Source of the DNA: an uncultured Lachnospiraceae bacterium
GTDB taxonomy: Bacteria; Bacillota; Clostridia; Lachnospirales; Lachnospiraceae
DNA: 12,916 nucleotides
Reading direction: 5' to 3'
NCBI GenBank assembly: GCA_934359535.1
Contig: CAKRLN010000041.1
Coordinates: 1-12,916 of the forward strand
Of the stretch, positions 1 through 9,083 are shown piece by piece (the stretch's first letter is position 1; every line of letters starts with the position of its first letter). Under the pieces are notes generated by a model. That model was not told the DNA's origin. It saw only the letters and a program-made list of their open reading frames with translations, and searched no databases. The position numbers and the translations under genes were made by a program.

Positions 1-700
1 GCAGATACCCAACGTATGGATCTAAACCTACTGTTTCTAAAGCTGATGCAATTTGATGATTCAACAACGTATATACAAAAGATAACATGGCATTTACATT
101 ATCCAATGGCGGTCTCTTATTTCTTCCTTCAAATGAAAAATCCTTTTTCTGCTGCAAAATAAGTTCATTGAAAACTCCAAAATAAATACTTGCTGCTTCC
201 CCTTCGTGCCCCCTTAGTTGTTCTTTTGATTGGGCATTTCGGATCATTTCAATCGATGTTTTTAATTGCATAGACGCATTCTTCACCCGATCTTTTTCTA
301 TTTGCATGCTGTGATCCCGAATCGCCCTTTCTAACACCCACCTTGCATTATATACTTTTCCTATAATACAATTTTTTGCAATTTCCAGACTGATCTTTTC
401 GTCTTTTGCGCTCATGTACTGTTGTTCCCGTAATACGACATTCCCCTTTGTCTTTCCAACAACCCGTGCCAAAAATTTTCCCTGCGGTGTTAAATAACAA
501 AGTGAAATATTACGCTCCATGCAAGCGCCCATAAGTGCTGGACTTGTTCCACGATATCCAAAGGAAACAATTCCTTCCAGATTATGCAGAGGAACTCTTC
601 CAATCTCTTTTTGTTCATCATAAACAACAATATTTTCCCCATCAAGTCCAAGATAGCTGTTTTCCGATGTCACATACAATGTATTTAACAGTTTTTTCAT
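1..700 (-). CDS. cas1: Cas1 integrase (type I-C), 3' part cut by the window edge
   Basis: Cas1 is the metal-dependent integrase subunit of the Cas1-Cas2 complex that inserts new spacers into the CRISPR array. Reading the minus strand from the ATG at 698-700 gives an uninterrupted 233-residue N-terminal part. It has the beta-rich start (MKKLLNTLYV), then the helical catalytic domain with the motif RGHEGEAAS, where E166 is the expected metal ligand, and PPLDNVNAMLSFVYTLL at about residues 197-213. The frame ends at LDPYVGYL, just before the expected catalytic His/Asp region, so about 100 residues lie beyond the left edge. The start overlaps the cas4 stop by 4 bp (ATGA), which suggests translational coupling. 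Cas2 and the array are expected further left. The assignment is very secure. Confidence 0.96.
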   Translation of the reverse strand, partial: MKKLLNTLYVTSENSYLGLDGENIVVYDEQKEIGRVPLHNLEGIVSFGYRGTSPALMGACMERNISLCYLTPQGKFLARVVGKTKGNVVLREQQYMSAKDEKISLEIAKNCIIGKVYNARWVLERAIRDHSMQIEKDRVKNASMQLKTSIEMIRNAQSKEQLRGHEGEAASIYFGVFNELILQQKKDFSFEGRNKRPPLDNVNAMLSFVYTLLNHQIASALETVGLDPYVGYL

Positions 701-1362
701 TCTGTCCCCTCCCCCAACATTCGCATCATATAAGTTTGAACCGATTCAGTTTTTTCCAGTTTTGGTAAACAGATATCCTTTAATGAACATGATGTACAGG
801 CTTTGCTTCTTTTTACTTTCGGGGTATAACTCCGCTTATAATACTGATGCATTTCCTGAAACATTTTTCTTACTTCTGCTCGTAATTCCTCGGAAATTTC
901 AACTTCTTCTCTTCTCCTTGTTTCACCATAAAAAATAGCACCCTTTAATACTTTTGTAGAAAACATCTCTTCCAAGCACATCGCCTGAGCCACAAGTTGC
1001 AGCTTGTCTTCTTCTGTTATCTTTGGCTTTCCTTTTTTATATTCAACCGGATAAATCGAATAACATCCCCGATGTCCAAAAAGCGAAACTCCATCTTCGC
1101 ATTTCTGAAATTCAACAATGTCACATTCTCCGCTTACCCCTAATTCTCTGGACGAAACTGGAAGTGCTCGCACAATAATGGTATCTTTCCGTTTTTCTGT
1201 CAAATACGGATCATGTGCTTTTTTATGCATCAATTCCCCGACTACTGTATGAACATTTTCTTCCCACTGCTGTTCTACATGAATCAATGCCCATTGTCTT
1301 CTGCAAAATTTAAAATGCTGTATCCCCGATATCATTAAATACTCTTCTTCTGTATATTCCAT
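697..1362 (-). CDS. cas4: Cas4 exonuclease of type I-C adaptation module
   Basis: Cas4 is an Fe-S nuclease that works with Cas1-Cas2 to trim prespacers and select those with the correct PAM. The protein shows one N-terminal cysteine (C20, CRRQW) and a C-terminal cluster C189-x2-C192-x5-C198 (KACTSCSLKDIC), the usual four ligands of the 4Fe-4S cluster. Between them are the PD-(D/E)XK residues: D81 in GECDIVEF, E107-x-K109 in PVEYKKGKP, and a QAM-containing helix after them. I place the start at the ATG at 1360-1362, giving 221 aa, which overlaps the cas7 stop as TGATG and has AAGGA 7 nt upstream. A TTG one codon earlier (1363-1365) is possible but sits too close to that site. The gene is tightly coupled to cas7 and cas1. 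Confidence 0.95.
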   Translation of the reverse strand: MEYTEEEYLMISGIQHFKFCRRQWALIHVEQQWEENVHTVVGELMHKKAHDPYLTEKRKDTIIVRALPVSSRELGVSGECDIVEFQKCEDGVSLFGHRGCYSIYPVEYKKGKPKITEEDKLQLVAQAMCLEEMFSTKVLKGAIFYGETRRREEVEISEELRAEVRKMFQEMHQYYKRSYTPKVKRSKACTSCSLKDICLPKLEKTESVQTYMMRMLGEGTE

Positions 1363-2273
1363 CAAATCATCCTTTTCACTTCAACTGAATCCGGAACCAC
1401 TTCTTCGTGAACCTGAACAATATAATCCTGATATTTTCTTGGATTTTCGACCTCTTCTTTCTTTTTTACTTCCACTGCATCAAATAACTTATATGCCGGA
1501 CAATCCCCTAATTCTTTGCTATGTTTAAAAACAATCAGTTCACGGACTGCCATTTTTCCTCTTGCCGCTGAATGGTCATTTTCAAACATATTAATGATTG
1601 CTTCCCAAAGAAGATCCAGATCCTCTTCGGAAAAACCGGTAACCTTTCTTGCAAGATTGGCTGAAACATACCCTTCCGCACGATATAGTCCATATGGTAC
1701 TATGCTTTTCCTTCCCATTTCTGTGCTCTTATTCTCAGCATCTTTTTCCGTTGTGATCGCAACTCTTGTTATGGTTACTTCCTGACTGATAATTGGATCA
1801 ATACTTCTCGCAAATCCAATCTGAACCGGTCCTCTTACCTGACCACAATTCATGGAAGCTTTTACAAACGTCGTCATAACTGCCCCAAAGGTACGGATGT
1901 CATAAAAATTATCACACATATAATCTCTTAACTTGATATCCGCATCTGGATCTGATTTCTTTAATTTTTTCAAAGTCTCCGTTACCTTTTTATCATCTGA
2001 TTCCTCTATTCCAAGACTTTCACAGGCTTTGCGGTCACTTCTGTTTAAAGGAACATCTTCCTTAATGTAAATCTGATATCCTTTTTCATCCTCTTTCACT
2101 GTTTCTACGTAATTGCGGATTTTACGCTTTAAACAGACATCTGTAACCAATCCTAACCCACTTTCCGGATCAATTCTTGGCATATTCCCTGCATCCGGAT
2201 CTCCATTTGGATTTCCATTTTCCACATCAAATAATACGACAAATTCATATCTGTTTTTTATTACTTCTCCCAT
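1362..2273 (-). CDS. cas7: Cas7 (Csd2), Cascade backbone subunit of type I-C
   Basis: Cas7 forms the helical filament that covers the crRNA spacer in the I-C Cascade. Each subunit's thumb kinks the guide so that every sixth base is flipped out of pairing with the target. The 303-residue protein begins with the Csd2 signature RYEFVVLFDVENGNPNGDPDAGNMPRID, split here as RYEFVVLFDVENGNPNGDPD at about residues 8-27 followed by AGNMPRID. It continues with a typical RRM-like body including FGAVMTTF and GPVQIGFARSIDPI. Length and motifs are normal for the family. The start directly abuts the cas8c stop (TAA followed by ATG) and has a GGGAGG ribosome site inside the end of cas8c. The stop overlaps the cas4 start. 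No damage is visible. Confidence 0.97.
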   Translation of the reverse strand: MGEVIKNRYEFVVLFDVENGNPNGDPDAGNMPRIDPESGLGLVTDVCLKRKIRNYVETVKEDEKGYQIYIKEDVPLNRSDRKACESLGIEESDDKKVTETLKKLKKSDPDADIKLRDYMCDNFYDIRTFGAVMTTFVKASMNCGQVRGPVQIGFARSIDPIISQEVTITRVAITTEKDAENKSTEMGRKSIVPYGLYRAEGYVSANLARKVTGFSEEDLDLLWEAIINMFENDHSAARGKMAVRELIVFKHSKELGDCPAYKLFDAVEVKKKEEVENPRKYQDYIVQVHEEVVPDSVEVKRMI

Positions 2274-5106
<2,833 letters not shown>

Positions 5107-5123
<17 letters not shown>

Positions 5124-5574
5124 ATATAACCTCACTTCCCACATATTCTAATGTATCCAATGCGGATAACGTATGAAAACTGATCTGATGCGTTGGATGA
5201 TTGAATTTTGCCAGTTCCCAAAATGCAGCTCTGGATATTTTACCGTCGATAAAATTCTGTATATAATTGTAAATCGTATCATCTGCCATTGGTCCTTCAA
5301 CGATATCATAATGATGAGGTACTCCATTTCGACACTGAACGATAAAATCCAGCCATTCTTCCGTCATCTCTGCAAAATACAAATAGTTTAATTCCTCATT
5401 CGGCGTATATTCGTATTGATTTAAATACCCCTTTCCCCCATAACGGCTTGCCCAGCGTTTTGCCTGTTCTGGCAGTCTGGTACAATAAAATCCAAAATAA
5501 AAATCTTTGTTATACTGTGCCTTTCGAATTTCAGGATATTCTACGATTTGTTTACTGCCATGGTATAAGATCAT
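5107..5574 (-). CDS. DUF3990 protein, ADP-ribosyltransferase-like, toxin candidate
   Basis: This 155-aa protein matches the DUF3990 family by its start ILYHGS (H5), FGFYCTRLPEQAKRWA at about 27-42, EEWLDFIVQCRNG at 72-84, the block YDIVEGPMADD at 89-99, and the terminal HQISFHTLSALD. DUF3990 is grouped with ADP-ribosyltransferase folds. H5 in YHG and the GFYxT tyrosine would be the NAD-binding residues of an H-Y-type site. No ART activity is established from this sequence. It is the first gene of the transcription unit that continues through its partner gene into cas5c-cas1. AAGGAG lies upstream of the ATG at 5572-5574, and a promoter lies about 50 bp further upstream. A toxin role is inference. 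Its position between cas3 and cas5c, a junction normally tight in I-C loci, is unusual. Confidence 0.85.
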
Positions 5575-5624
5575 CTGCCCTCTCCTTATTCAATCGTACT
5601 TTTTACTTTTTCTTCTCTAAACCG

Positions 5625-5653
5625 ACTATACTACACTATATGTCATAAATCAA
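5625..5653 (-). promoter_or_regulatory. Promoter of the DUF3990-cas5-cas1 unit
   Basis: On the minus strand, TTGATT (-35, at 5648-5653) and TATAGT (-10, at 5625-5630) are separated by exactly 17 bp. Transcription would start near 5618, leaving a leader of about 44 nt before the DUF3990 start. A second TATAGT at 5635-5640 makes a tandem direct repeat with a 4-bp gap over the -10 region. The -35 box lies at the far edge of the DNA that Cascade would cover if guided by the crRNA-like RNA. Confidence 0.65.
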
Positions 5654-5661
5654 GCTTTATA

Positions 5662-5686
5662 TTTTTCTATTTAAAATATTATTGAA
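5662..5686 (-). promoter_or_regulatory. Self-target (PAM + protospacer) of the crRNA-like RNA
   Basis: Read on the minus strand, TTC at 5684-5686 is followed from 5683 by AATAATATTTT. This equals the first 11 nt of the spacer-like stretch that begins at 5772 on the plus strand. Pairing continues to guide position 22 with mismatches only at positions 12 and 18, then becomes poor. TTC is the canonical I-C PAM, and positions 12 and 18 are flipped out in type I Cascade. A bound Cascade would reach the -35 box at 5648-5653. The AT-rich composition raises the chance of coincidence, but the PAM, seed and mismatch spacing agree. Confidence 0.7.
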
Positions 5687-5710
5687 TTAAGTATTATTAT
5701 TAAGCATTTG

Positions 5711-5739
5711 TTGCAGAATTTTTATAATTCATTTATACT
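5711..5739 (+). promoter_or_regulatory. Promoter of the crRNA-like RNA
   Basis: On the plus strand, TTGCAG (5711-5716, 3 of 6 matches to the -35 consensus) and TATACT (5734-5739, 5 of 6 to the -10) are separated by 17 bp. The expected start at about 5746 coincides with the first bases of the CRISPR-repeat-like element. This promoter is divergent from the DUF3990/cas promoter, with about 57 bp between their -35 boxes. Confidence 0.55.
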
Positions 5740-5746
5740 AATTCTA

Positions 5747-5771
5747 GTCTGGAAATCCAGTGGATTGAAAT
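5747..5771 (+). repeat. Solitary, shortened type I-C CRISPR-repeat-like element
   Basis: The element starts with GTC and ends with GTGGATTGAAAT. The ending matches the conserved 3' end of type I-C repeats, and many I-C repeats also begin with GTC. In between, CTGG-AAAT-CCAG forms a 4-bp stem with a tetraloop, so the element is about 25 nt instead of about 32 nt. The usual long GC-rich stem is shortened while the 11-nt handle is complete. No other copy exists in the window, so it is not an array. The locus array repeat is outside the window and cannot be compared directly. Confidence 0.7.
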
Positions 5772-5789
5772 AATAATATTTTTAATAGT

Positions 5790-5836
5790 AAAAAAGTAGC
5801 GATGTGAATTATCTCTTCACACCGCTGCTATTTTAT
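5790..5836. terminator. Bidirectional hairpin terminator between cas3 and the crRNA-like gene
   Basis: The inverted arms 5795-5808 and 5816-5830 form a stem of about 13 bp (one G-T pair and one mismatch) around a 7-nt loop. On the minus strand it is followed by six T (AAAAAA at 5790-5795 on the plus strand), so it terminates cas3 transcription. On the plus strand it is followed by ATTTTATT, a weaker tail that would end the crRNA-like RNA. It insulates the DUF3990-cas5-cas1 unit from cas3. Confidence 0.8.
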
Positions 5837-5838
5837 TG

Positions 5839-7968
5839 TTACCAGTATAACGCAATTCCATCATCAATCGAAAAATCAATCCCGCAGCTTTCCGAATACT
5901 GCTCTGGAAATACCAATTCAAAAAAGTCCTGCATGTCCTCTGTAACCGGCTGCACCATTCCGGCTCCATATAATTTTTCAAAGAAATTATCATACACCTG
6001 AATGCAGTATTGTCCGGCTTTTCGCATTCTTTCTTTTGATATTCCTTTTATTTTAATCTCCTCCAGCAGTTCCTCTGCCTCTTGTTCTTTTCCAATAAAA
6101 ATTGTTTTCGTATTCTCTTCAATCAATTGAAATTCACGTCCAACCTTCGCAAAATGATAATCCTTGTTTTTAAACTCCTCCATAATATGTTTCTTATCCA
6201 GACTATCTCCCCGTGCCTTATATAAACGCACAAAATAATTTGTAATGCATGCCAGATCTGCCAGATTCCCATAGTCATGTAATACAGATTTTGCAACATC
6301 AATCTGCTGCCTTTGATTCCGTACCGCCGGCTCTCCTTCCAGATCAAAAACAAAAACCCTGCTTTCTTCTGCACTTCTTTTTCCTTCACGGTTGCATCTT
6401 CCTGCTGCCTGTATCATAGAATCAATTCCCGCAGTCTGCCGGTATACACATGCAAAATCCAGATCAACACCTGCCTCTACAAGACTTGTCGATATCAGAA
6501 TACATTTCTCATTCTTCGATAACCGTTCACGAACACACACAAGAACCCGTTTTCTGTGTTTCGGATACATACTCGTTGATAAATGGTATACCCCTTCTCC
6601 CTCAAGCATATGATAAAGCTCCTGCGCATCTTTCTTTGTATTCACAATACATAAAACACTCCGTTCTTCTGCAAGTCTTTCTGTAAGGTACCCTTTCGAA
6701 ACAGAACCAATATTCTGATATGTCACACGTTCAAAAAATCGAAATTGTTCCTCCATCCTCGGACACAATTCTACGATCTCTTCTACATGTGGAAAAAATT
6801 GATCTAGCGATGGCTGAGTTGCTGTGCATAACATAGCACTTACCCCATAACTTTCTGTCAATTCCTGTATCATCGACAGACAAGGCTTTAAATAGTCTAT
6901 CGGAAGCATCTGTGCTTCATCAAAAACAATAACACTATTTGCAATATTATGAATTTTTCTGCATTTTGATGATTTATTCGAAAATAATGATTCAAAAAAT
7001 TGCACATTTGTCGTTACCACAATCGGTTTGTCCCAGTTTTCACTTGCAAGCTGCATTGGACGAAACTCTTCCGATCCGTCATAATCTACATTGCAATGAT
7101 TTTCCAGCACATTATCGAAGCCAACAATCTCACGAAAAACCTGTGCATTCTGCTCTATGATACTGGTATACGGAATAACATAAATCACACGATCCATCTT
7201 GTTTGCTACCGCATGTTTTAACGCAAATGCAAAAGATGCTATTGTTTTCCCCCCTCCCGTTGGTACTGTTAACCGGAAAATTCCCTTTTTTCTGCTTCCT
7301 TCTTCCAGACAATGCTTCAGTATTTCTGTTCTTCTGCCATTTACACTATCGATATCCTGATTCAAAAGCCAATCCGAAATATAATTTTCTAATTTTTTCA
7401 AAAGAACATCCATCGGCTGTCCCGCCATTCTTTCAGTTTGTCCATTCTTCATAAAAAATTCTGTGTCCAGAAAATCCGCATCAACAAGACAGGAATAGAG
7501 CATTCTTATAAAAGTGCTCAGGGAAAAATCCAAATTTTTCCCCTGCTCTATTTTAATTGGAGCAGATTGAAGTTCCGGAATCTGAATTTCCTCTTTATAT
7601 GCCTCATAATCCTCAATCTTTTTTTCTCTTCTCCCACACAAACTGGAAGAAATCGCTGAATTTCCATAATCTGGAATCCCAGCATGATGTCCTGCAATGC
7701 AATAACTCAAAAATGGATAATACCCTCCTAGTTTCATACAAAGCTGTGCCCCAGCAGTCGCATGATCCACCTTACGGTTAGAATTTTCTTTTATTTTTTT
7801 CTGGAATGCGTCGGAATATTTTCCGATATCATGCAACATCCCGCAGCAATACCCCCAATCTTCTTTTCCAAACTTAGCTGCAAATCTTCCTGCCAGTTGC
7901 GCAGTCCCGGTTAAATGCGCCTTAACTGTCTGTGTTCTTTCCCCATCCTTATGTGCAATATAATCCAT
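5839..7968 (-). CDS. cas3: Cas3 HD nuclease-helicase of type I-C
   Basis: Cas3 is the nuclease-helicase recruited by Cascade to unwind and shred target DNA. The 709-residue protein has an N-terminal HD domain (H18; H46-D47 in MLHDIGK; H69; H94-H95 in AGHHAG; D163) and a superfamily 2 helicase. The helicase has Walker A VPTGGGKT at 235-242, motif II DEAQ at 350-353 (in place of DEAH), motif III TAT at 382-384, and motif VI QAAGRCNR at 520-527. All catalytic motifs are intact, so the system should be able to cleave. The start at ATG 7966-7968 is preceded by a weak AAGG site. Unlike standard I-C operons, cas5c does not follow directly: a terminator, a divergent RNA gene and two foreign genes separate them. 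Cas3 therefore has its own transcript. Confidence 0.97.
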   Translation of the reverse strand: MDYIAHKDGERTQTVKAHLTGTAQLAGRFAAKFGKEDWGYCCGMLHDIGKYSDAFQKKIKENSNRKVDHATAGAQLCMKLGGYYPFLSYCIAGHHAGIPDYGNSAISSSLCGRREKKIEDYEAYKEEIQIPELQSAPIKIEQGKNLDFSLSTFIRMLYSCLVDADFLDTEFFMKNGQTERMAGQPMDVLLKKLENYISDWLLNQDIDSVNGRRTEILKHCLEEGSRKKGIFRLTVPTGGGKTIASFAFALKHAVANKMDRVIYVIPYTSIIEQNAQVFREIVGFDNVLENHCNVDYDGSEEFRPMQLASENWDKPIVVTTNVQFFESLFSNKSSKCRKIHNIANSVIVFDEAQMLPIDYLKPCLSMIQELTESYGVSAMLCTATQPSLDQFFPHVEEIVELCPRMEEQFRFFERVTYQNIGSVSKGYLTERLAEERSVLCIVNTKKDAQELYHMLEGEGVYHLSTSMYPKHRKRVLVCVRERLSKNEKCILISTSLVEAGVDLDFACVYRQTAGIDSMIQAAGRCNREGKRSAEESRVFVFDLEGEPAVRNQRQQIDVAKSVLHDYGNLADLACITNYFVRLYKARGDSLDKKHIMEEFKNKDYHFAKVGREFQLIEENTKTIFIGKEQEAEELLEEIKIKGISKERMRKAGQYCIQVYDNFFEKLYGAGMVQPVTEDMQDFFELVFPEQYSESCGIDFSIDDGIALYW

Positions 7969-7982
7969 ACCTTTTTCCCCAC

Positions 7983-8014
7983 TTATTATTCAAACCTACA
8001 ATTTGTAACAAATT
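7983..8014 (-). promoter_or_regulatory. Possible cas3 promoter with perfect palindrome
   Basis: The 88 bp between the SRA-like gene and cas3 contain a perfect 15-bp inverted repeat at 8000-8014, AATTTGT-N-ACAAATT, which could be an operator. A weak minus-strand promoter overlaps it: TTGTTA (8006-8011), 17 bp, TAATAA (7983-7988). It would give a very short leader before the cas3 ATG at 7968, so it may not be the real promoter. No terminator is visible after the SRA-like gene, so read-through into cas3 is also possible. Confidence 0.35.
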
Positions 8015-8056
8015 TAGATAATTGAATCCTCATAGCGCATTTTGATACTGTCCTGC

Positions 8057-8806
8057 TTATACGAACTCCAATAACTTCTTGTCCATGCAGAATTCAAATC
8101 CCATCTTCTTTAATCCAACCTTATCAAACTGAATAGCTATCGAAGTACCTTCAATGGCTGTAATCTCACCAATACCAAACGCCTTATGTCTTACCTGTTT
8201 TCCTACAACATCGGCTGGTATTACCATATTTGTTTTCTGTTCTGACACCCTCGAAGCAACATACATAGGCTTCTTTATTCCTTTTTTCTTTGTAGCAGTC
8301 ATCATCTTTGCGTATTCAACGTCCACATTCTTACCACGACTTTTGTAATCATCCATGTCCTTAAACACAAACATTTGTGGTTTCTTTACATCATTATCTG
8401 GTACAGGTCTTATTGGGAACATCCATACTTTTCGATCATTACCATCTTCACCGGGCTGCACATCTGTGTATGGCTTGCTCACAAGCTCTATTCTTCCGCA
8501 GTAGATATATTCTCCAGCATCAATAACTTCAAACAGATGAACATCAACTCCATTATAATCAGACTCAGCCAATGTGGCATTCTGCGCCCAATGAATATCT
8601 TGGTTGCCTGATTTGCCCATGCCCGTATAATGTAAAACTCCTCCAATCCACTTATCATGATAAAGACCTTTTGTATAATCCGATACGATAACAAGTGTAT
8701 TCGTTGTTCTTGACCGGCGCATACCTCCCATATTTCCGCATTTGAATATTTCAACAATATCTGCGTTCTTTATAATTTGTCCTATTTTTAGTCCAGGATT
8801 AAACAT
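8057..8806 (-). CDS. ScoMcrA-type SRA-like domain protein without nuclease domain
   Basis: Residues 1-135 (KIGQIIKNADIVEIFKCGNM, then GGMRRSRTTNTLVIVSDYT, GLYHDKWIGGVLHYTGMG, and VHLFEVIDAGEYIYCGRIEL) resemble the SRA-like domain of ScoMcrA-type HNH enzymes, which reads modified DNA bases. In those proteins an HNH nuclease normally follows. Here the remaining residues are a linker and, at about 200-249, a small beta domain (VGKQVRHKAFGIGEITAIEG) like the tudor-like tail of UvrD/PcrA helicases. I see no HNH or PD-(D/E)XK motif, so the 249-aa protein may be a reader or adaptor, not a restriction enzyme. The start is secure: AAGGAGG at 8814-8820 lies 7 nt upstream of the ATG. The frame stays open upstream to a stop at 8939-8941. 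It probably belongs to the same defence island as cas3, which follows 88 bp later. Confidence 0.65.
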   Translation of the reverse strand: MFNPGLKIGQIIKNADIVEIFKCGNMGGMRRSRTTNTLVIVSDYTKGLYHDKWIGGVLHYTGMGKSGNQDIHWAQNATLAESDYNGVDVHLFEVIDAGEYIYCGRIELVSKPYTDVQPGEDGNDRKVWMFPIRPVPDNDVKKPQMFVFKDMDDYKSRGKNVDVEYAKMMTATKKKGIKKPMYVASRVSEQKTNMVIPADVVGKQVRHKAFGIGEITAIEGTSIAIQFDKVGLKKMGFEFCMDKKLLEFV

Positions 8807-9083
8807 AAATACGCCTCCTTCAATATCATCTATTCCACTGCCAAGTCTGCCTCTTAATACCGAGAGGCTTAAACTGCGGTCGGCTCTGACAACAATCCCA
8901 GTGCCACAACCTATGACATCTAATCCACAGCCTAAACCCTACCGCATTTTCCGACCATCCACTTTTTCTTTAATCAGACCGAAAAGTAGATATGTTTCCA
9001 TACAAGAAAACCGAGCTTTCCGCAAGGCTTCTCTGATGATGCTAACCTCGCAAAAAGCCCGGAAATACGCCACTTTTCAGCCT
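8807..9083. other. 277-bp gene-free junction; possible end of an integrated element
   Basis: No convincing gene is present. On the minus strand, one frame is open over most of this stretch, broken by one stop at 8939-8941, and runs into the SRA-like gene. It includes an ATG-started 20-codon ORF (8939-9001) with no clear ribosome site. A perfect 6-bp stem (GCCTCT at 8849-8854 against AGAGGC at 8863-8868, 8-nt loop) lies 43 bp before the SRA-like start and could be a leader structure. Composition is intermediate. I see no good terminator for rlmD here. The stretch lies between the AT-rich island and the GC-richer chromosome. Confidence 0.4.

Larger units (their letters stand above)
5746..5836 (+). 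ncRNA. CreA/CreR-like crRNA-resembling guide RNA
   Basis: This is a predicted RNA of about 85-90 nt with three parts: a shortened CRISPR repeat (5747-5771), a spacer-like guide from 5772, and a terminator hairpin (5795-5830) followed by TTTTATT. There is no second repeat. It lies opposite in direction to all cas genes, in the gap between cas3 and the DUF3990 gene. After removal or trimming of upstream bases, the 11-nt TGGATTGAAAT would be the 5' handle bound by Cas5c. The guide matches the promoter region of the DUF3990-cas5-cas1 unit beside a TTC PAM. By analogy with CreA (represses a toxin) and CreR (autoregulates cas), the complex would repress without cutting because pairing is only partial. 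Function is inferred, and no transcript data are available. Confidence 0.65.

Noticed and set aside
1363..1365. TTG as the cas4 start codon.
   Set aside because: The ATG one codon downstream overlaps the cas7 stop as TGATG and has better spacing (7 nt against 4 nt) to AAGGA.
5575..5618. A CreT-like small toxic RNA or mini-ORF in the leader before DUF3990.
   Set aside because: The leader has no ATG with a ribosome site other than the DUF3990 start itself, so a protein toxin candidate explains the locus better.
5747..5836. A true CRISPR array in the gap.
   Set aside because: Only one repeat-like copy exists. The hairpin after the guide is a terminator and does not resemble the repeat.
7976..7992. 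Second possible target of the crRNA-like guide before cas3 (minus strand AATAATAAG).
   Set aside because: Only the first 7 guide bases match, the flanking triplet is TTG and not TTC, and pairing fails at position 8.
8939..9001. A 20-codon minus-strand ORF as a leader peptide gene.
   Set aside because: No clear Shine-Dalgarno site precedes its ATG, and it is too short to support from one sequence. It is kept only as part of the junction finding.
9063..9083. An intrinsic terminator directly after rlmD.
   Set aside because: The only pairing is a weak AAAAG/CTTTT stem with a long loop, not enough to call a terminator.
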